Shown one piece after another: positions 6,045 through 7,598 of a stretch of 7,598 bases of DNA. Origin of the DNA: an uncultured Eubacteriales bacterium (GTDB lineage: Bacteria > Bacillota > Clostridia > Peptostreptococcales > Anaerovoracaceae); the NCBI GenBank assembly GCA_900545135.1, contig UQXL01000046.1, positions 1 to 7,598 of the forward strand, in the 5' to 3' direction. The notes under the pieces were generated by a model. That model worked only from the letters and a program-made list of their open reading frames with translations. It did no database searches and was not told the origin of the DNA. The translations under genes were made by a program, and so were the position numbers. Position 1 is the first letter of the stretch. Each line of letters opens with the position of its first letter.

Positions 6045-7037
6045 TTAGTCTGTATTCTCCACTCGTGTCAGCTCATATCCTCCATAACTGCCGTCTTCAT
6101 TCCAGATGTACTCCACATAGTACTCCAGATAAAATGCTCCGGAGTCATCCACTGCATAGCTATCCGCTCTCTGTTGAACTCCATCAGCATCATACTCGAC
6201 CACAAATTTTGATATCGGCGTACCATCCTGTTCGTATGTCGTCTGAGTCTCTGTCCGAGCGGTATCGTCGTAAGTAATCAGAGTATACTGACTATCGTCC
6301 TGTCCTTCCCCGTTATATAGATTTTCTATATCAATCCGCACTGTGCGTCCGGCGGCATCGTAGGTATAAGTCTCCACCCTGCGCATGCCGCTGTCGGCCT
6401 GTGTAGTAACGCAGCGGATCTCATTTCCTCTTTCGTCGAACTCTGATTCCTCCGTATTTTTCACCGCACCGGAAGCGTCATAGCAAACTGTGCGAATGTT
6501 GTTGCCCACCTGGTCGTACTCATACAGCCAATACTGCATCAGCTCACCGTTTTCATAATGGTTGCTGCGCCGGGTTCTGCCTGTGGAGTCGGCAAAGGTA
6601 CCGCTCTCCATTTCCGCCAGCTTGTCGGCGATGCTCTGGTCGTTCCCCGTTTTCTCCAGGGCCTCCCGCAGGGTCTCCAGAGCCTTGTCATAGTCCCCCT
6701 GGCGGATGTACACGTCGGCCAGACCCAGCCAGCCGCCGGGCAAGGTCTCGTCCAGGGCGATGGCGGCCTCATAGTCCGCCTGGGCGGCGGACAAGTTGTC
6801 CTCCGTGTCCCCGGACAGGGCATAGGCGTCGCCGCGGCCCACAAAGCCCGCGGGCCGCTTGGGGTCAATGTCAATCGCGGCAGTGAAGGCGATAATGGCC
6901 TCCTCATAGTTTCCTTCCGACAGGTACCGCACGCCTAAGTCATATTGCTCCTGCCAGGCGGCTTCCGCGTTCTGCCCACAGGCGCACAGGCCCAGCACCA
7001 GGGCCAGGGTCAAAAGCCAGCTGCAAATTCGCTTCAT
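6045..7037 (-). CDS. Lipoprotein with TPRs and C-terminal 26-residue YD/RHS-like repeats
   Basis: A 330-residue predicted lipoprotein of unknown function. MKRIC plus a hydrophobic core ends in a lipobox, LCAC, with C20 as the likely lipidated residue, so it would be anchored on the outer face of the membrane. Three TPRs follow, at about 27-60, 61-96 and 97-131 (patterns GNYEEAIIAF and GDYDKALETL are typical). From 157 on the protein is built of repeats of about 26 residues starting (E/T)(Y/F)D..G: 173-198, 199-224, 225-254 (4 residues longer), 255-280, 281-308, and a partial one to 330. TPRs bind proteins; YD-type repeats form beta structures. The ATG at 7037 has a strong AGGAGG 7 nt upstream. 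The TPR part is much richer in GC (about 62-73% in sampled blocks) than the repeat part (about 45-50%). The neighbouring kinase suggests signalling or envelope work, which is inference. Confidence 0.82.
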   Translation of the reverse strand: MKRICSWLLTLALVLGLCACGQNAEAAWQEQYDLGVRYLSEGNYEEAIIAFTAAIDIDPKRPAGFVGRGDAYALSGDTEDNLSAAQADYEAAIALDETLPGGWLGLADVYIRQGDYDKALETLREALEKTGNDQSIADKLAEMESGTFADSTGRTRRSNHYENGELMQYWLYEYDQVGNNIRTVCYDASGAVKNTEESEFDERGNEIRCVTTQADSGMRRVETYTYDAAGRTVRIDIENLYNGEGQDDSQYTLITYDDTARTETQTTYEQDGTPISKFVVEYDADGVQQRADSYAVDDSGAFYLEYYVEYIWNEDGSYGGYELTRVENTD

Positions 7038-7068
7038 CTTTCTGCCTCCTCTTTCCTTTTTGTGCCGG

Positions 7069-7598
7069 TCAGCCCTCGCTGACGGTAGAGCGAATCAAAT
7101 TTCCCGATCCGTCGTACTCATCGTAGCCCAGGTAGTTTCCCTGGTCGTCATATCGGTTGATCTGATCCTCTTCCAGCGTCCCGTCCGCGCCATATCTGCT
7201 GTACCGGACACGGTGGCCCTCCTCATCGTATTCCATGGTGTAATAGCCCTGGAGCTCCCCGTCCGGACCATAGTCCGACTGCCGGATTTCCCGTCCCTGG
7301 GCGTCGTATTCATAGACCCGGGTGCCCTCGAGGACTCCCTGCGGATCATACCGCTTTTCCGAGAGCAGATTTCCATCCGCCCCATACTCCTTTTGGAAAG
7401 ACATCATCAGCTCGCCGTGCTCGTCGTACCACTTTTCTTCCGTCGGCTCTGTGCCGCTGCCATAGGTCTTTTCCACCCGGCCCACCTGGCCGCCGTCTGT
7501 TGCGTACTGATAGTCTACTGTTTGATTTCCCGCTCCGTCATAGGCCATTTCCACATAGCCGGTCTGAACGTTTTGGCCGTCATAGGAAGTGACGGATG
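7069..7598 (-). CDS. YD/RHS-like repeat protein, C-terminal part (cut by window edge)
   Basis: The reading frame is open from the window edge to a TGA at 7071-7069, so this is the 3' part of a longer gene; its true start lies outside. A GTG at 7554 is in frame but is unlikely to be the start because the repeat pattern continues upstream of it. Everything visible is a 26-residue repeat with the form .YD..G.......Y...G.L......, seen six times, rich in Tyr, Asp, Gly and Glu. The same repeat forms the C-terminal half of the next gene, so the two are probably paralogues, and the missing N-terminus may also be a signal peptide plus TPRs. The stop is 31 bp before the next ATG, consistent with one operon. 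No enzymatic motif is visible and the function is unknown. Confidence 0.8.
   Translation of the reverse strand, partial: SVTSYDGQNVQTGYVEMAYDGAGNQTVDYQYATDGGQVGRVEKTYGSGTEPTEEKWYDEHGELMMSFQKEYGADGNLLSEKRYDPQGVLEGTRVYEYDAQGREIRQSDYGPDGELQGYYTMEYDEEGHRVRYSRYGADGTLEEDQINRYDDQGNYLGYDEYDGSGNLIRSTVSEG
7081..7545 (-). repeat. Six 26-residue (78-bp) protein repeats
   Basis: Measured from the GTG at 7554, units begin at residues 4, 30, 56, 82, 108 and 134, the first five of exactly 26 residues and the last of 25. Fixed positions are Tyr at unit position 2, Gly near 6, Tyr near 14 and Gly near 18; for example EYDAQGREI, EYDEEGHRV and RYDDQGNYL open three units. Each unit is itself two related half-units of about 13 residues. 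The exact spacing shows that units were added by duplication and kept under structural constraint. Confidence 0.8.

Overview
All genes supported here lie on the minus strand, so the window reads right to left. It looks like a chromosomal segment of an anaerobic, Gram-positive, Clostridia-type member of the Firmicutes. The reasons are strong AGGAGG-like ribosome binding sites, a FeoA plus short FeoB pair, a PF06541-type membrane protein, and lipoproteins with an LCAC-type lipobox. The genus cannot be named from the sequence.

Reading along transcription, 7598 to 5714 is a GC-rich block. It holds the C-terminal part of a protein made of 26-residue YD/RHS-like repeats (7069-7598, cut by the window edge) and a lipoprotein with three TPRs followed by the same 26-residue repeat (6045-7037). 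A Ser/Thr kinase follows, cut off after its N-lobe (5714-6016). The kinase frame stops inside an array of three 36-bp tandem repeats (5617-5724) that marks the edge of the block. This block is the most unusual part of the window. It looks like a modular signalling or envelope locus that has been recombined, with a sharp GC change inside the lipoprotein gene at its domain boundary.

Next comes a YihY/BrkB-family membrane protein (4579-5475) ending in a strong nested hairpin terminator (4521-4580). After it is a repeat-rich control region (4387-4495) with a near-perfect palindrome, then feoA (4148-4375) and feoB (2302-4155) overlapping by 8 bp. A diacylglycerol/lipid kinase (1343-2239) and a PF06541 membrane protein (563-1324) follow with no visible terminator in between. 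Transcription probably ends at a hairpin at 524-546. The feo pair imports ferrous iron; the lipid kinase and the PF06541 protein may be expressed with it, or from a weaker promoter at 2279-2307.

At the left edge an AT-richer unit begins: an extended -10 promoter and the N-terminal third or less of HsdM, the methyltransferase subunit of a type I restriction-modification system, running out of the window at base 1. The specificity and restriction subunits would be expected beyond that edge.
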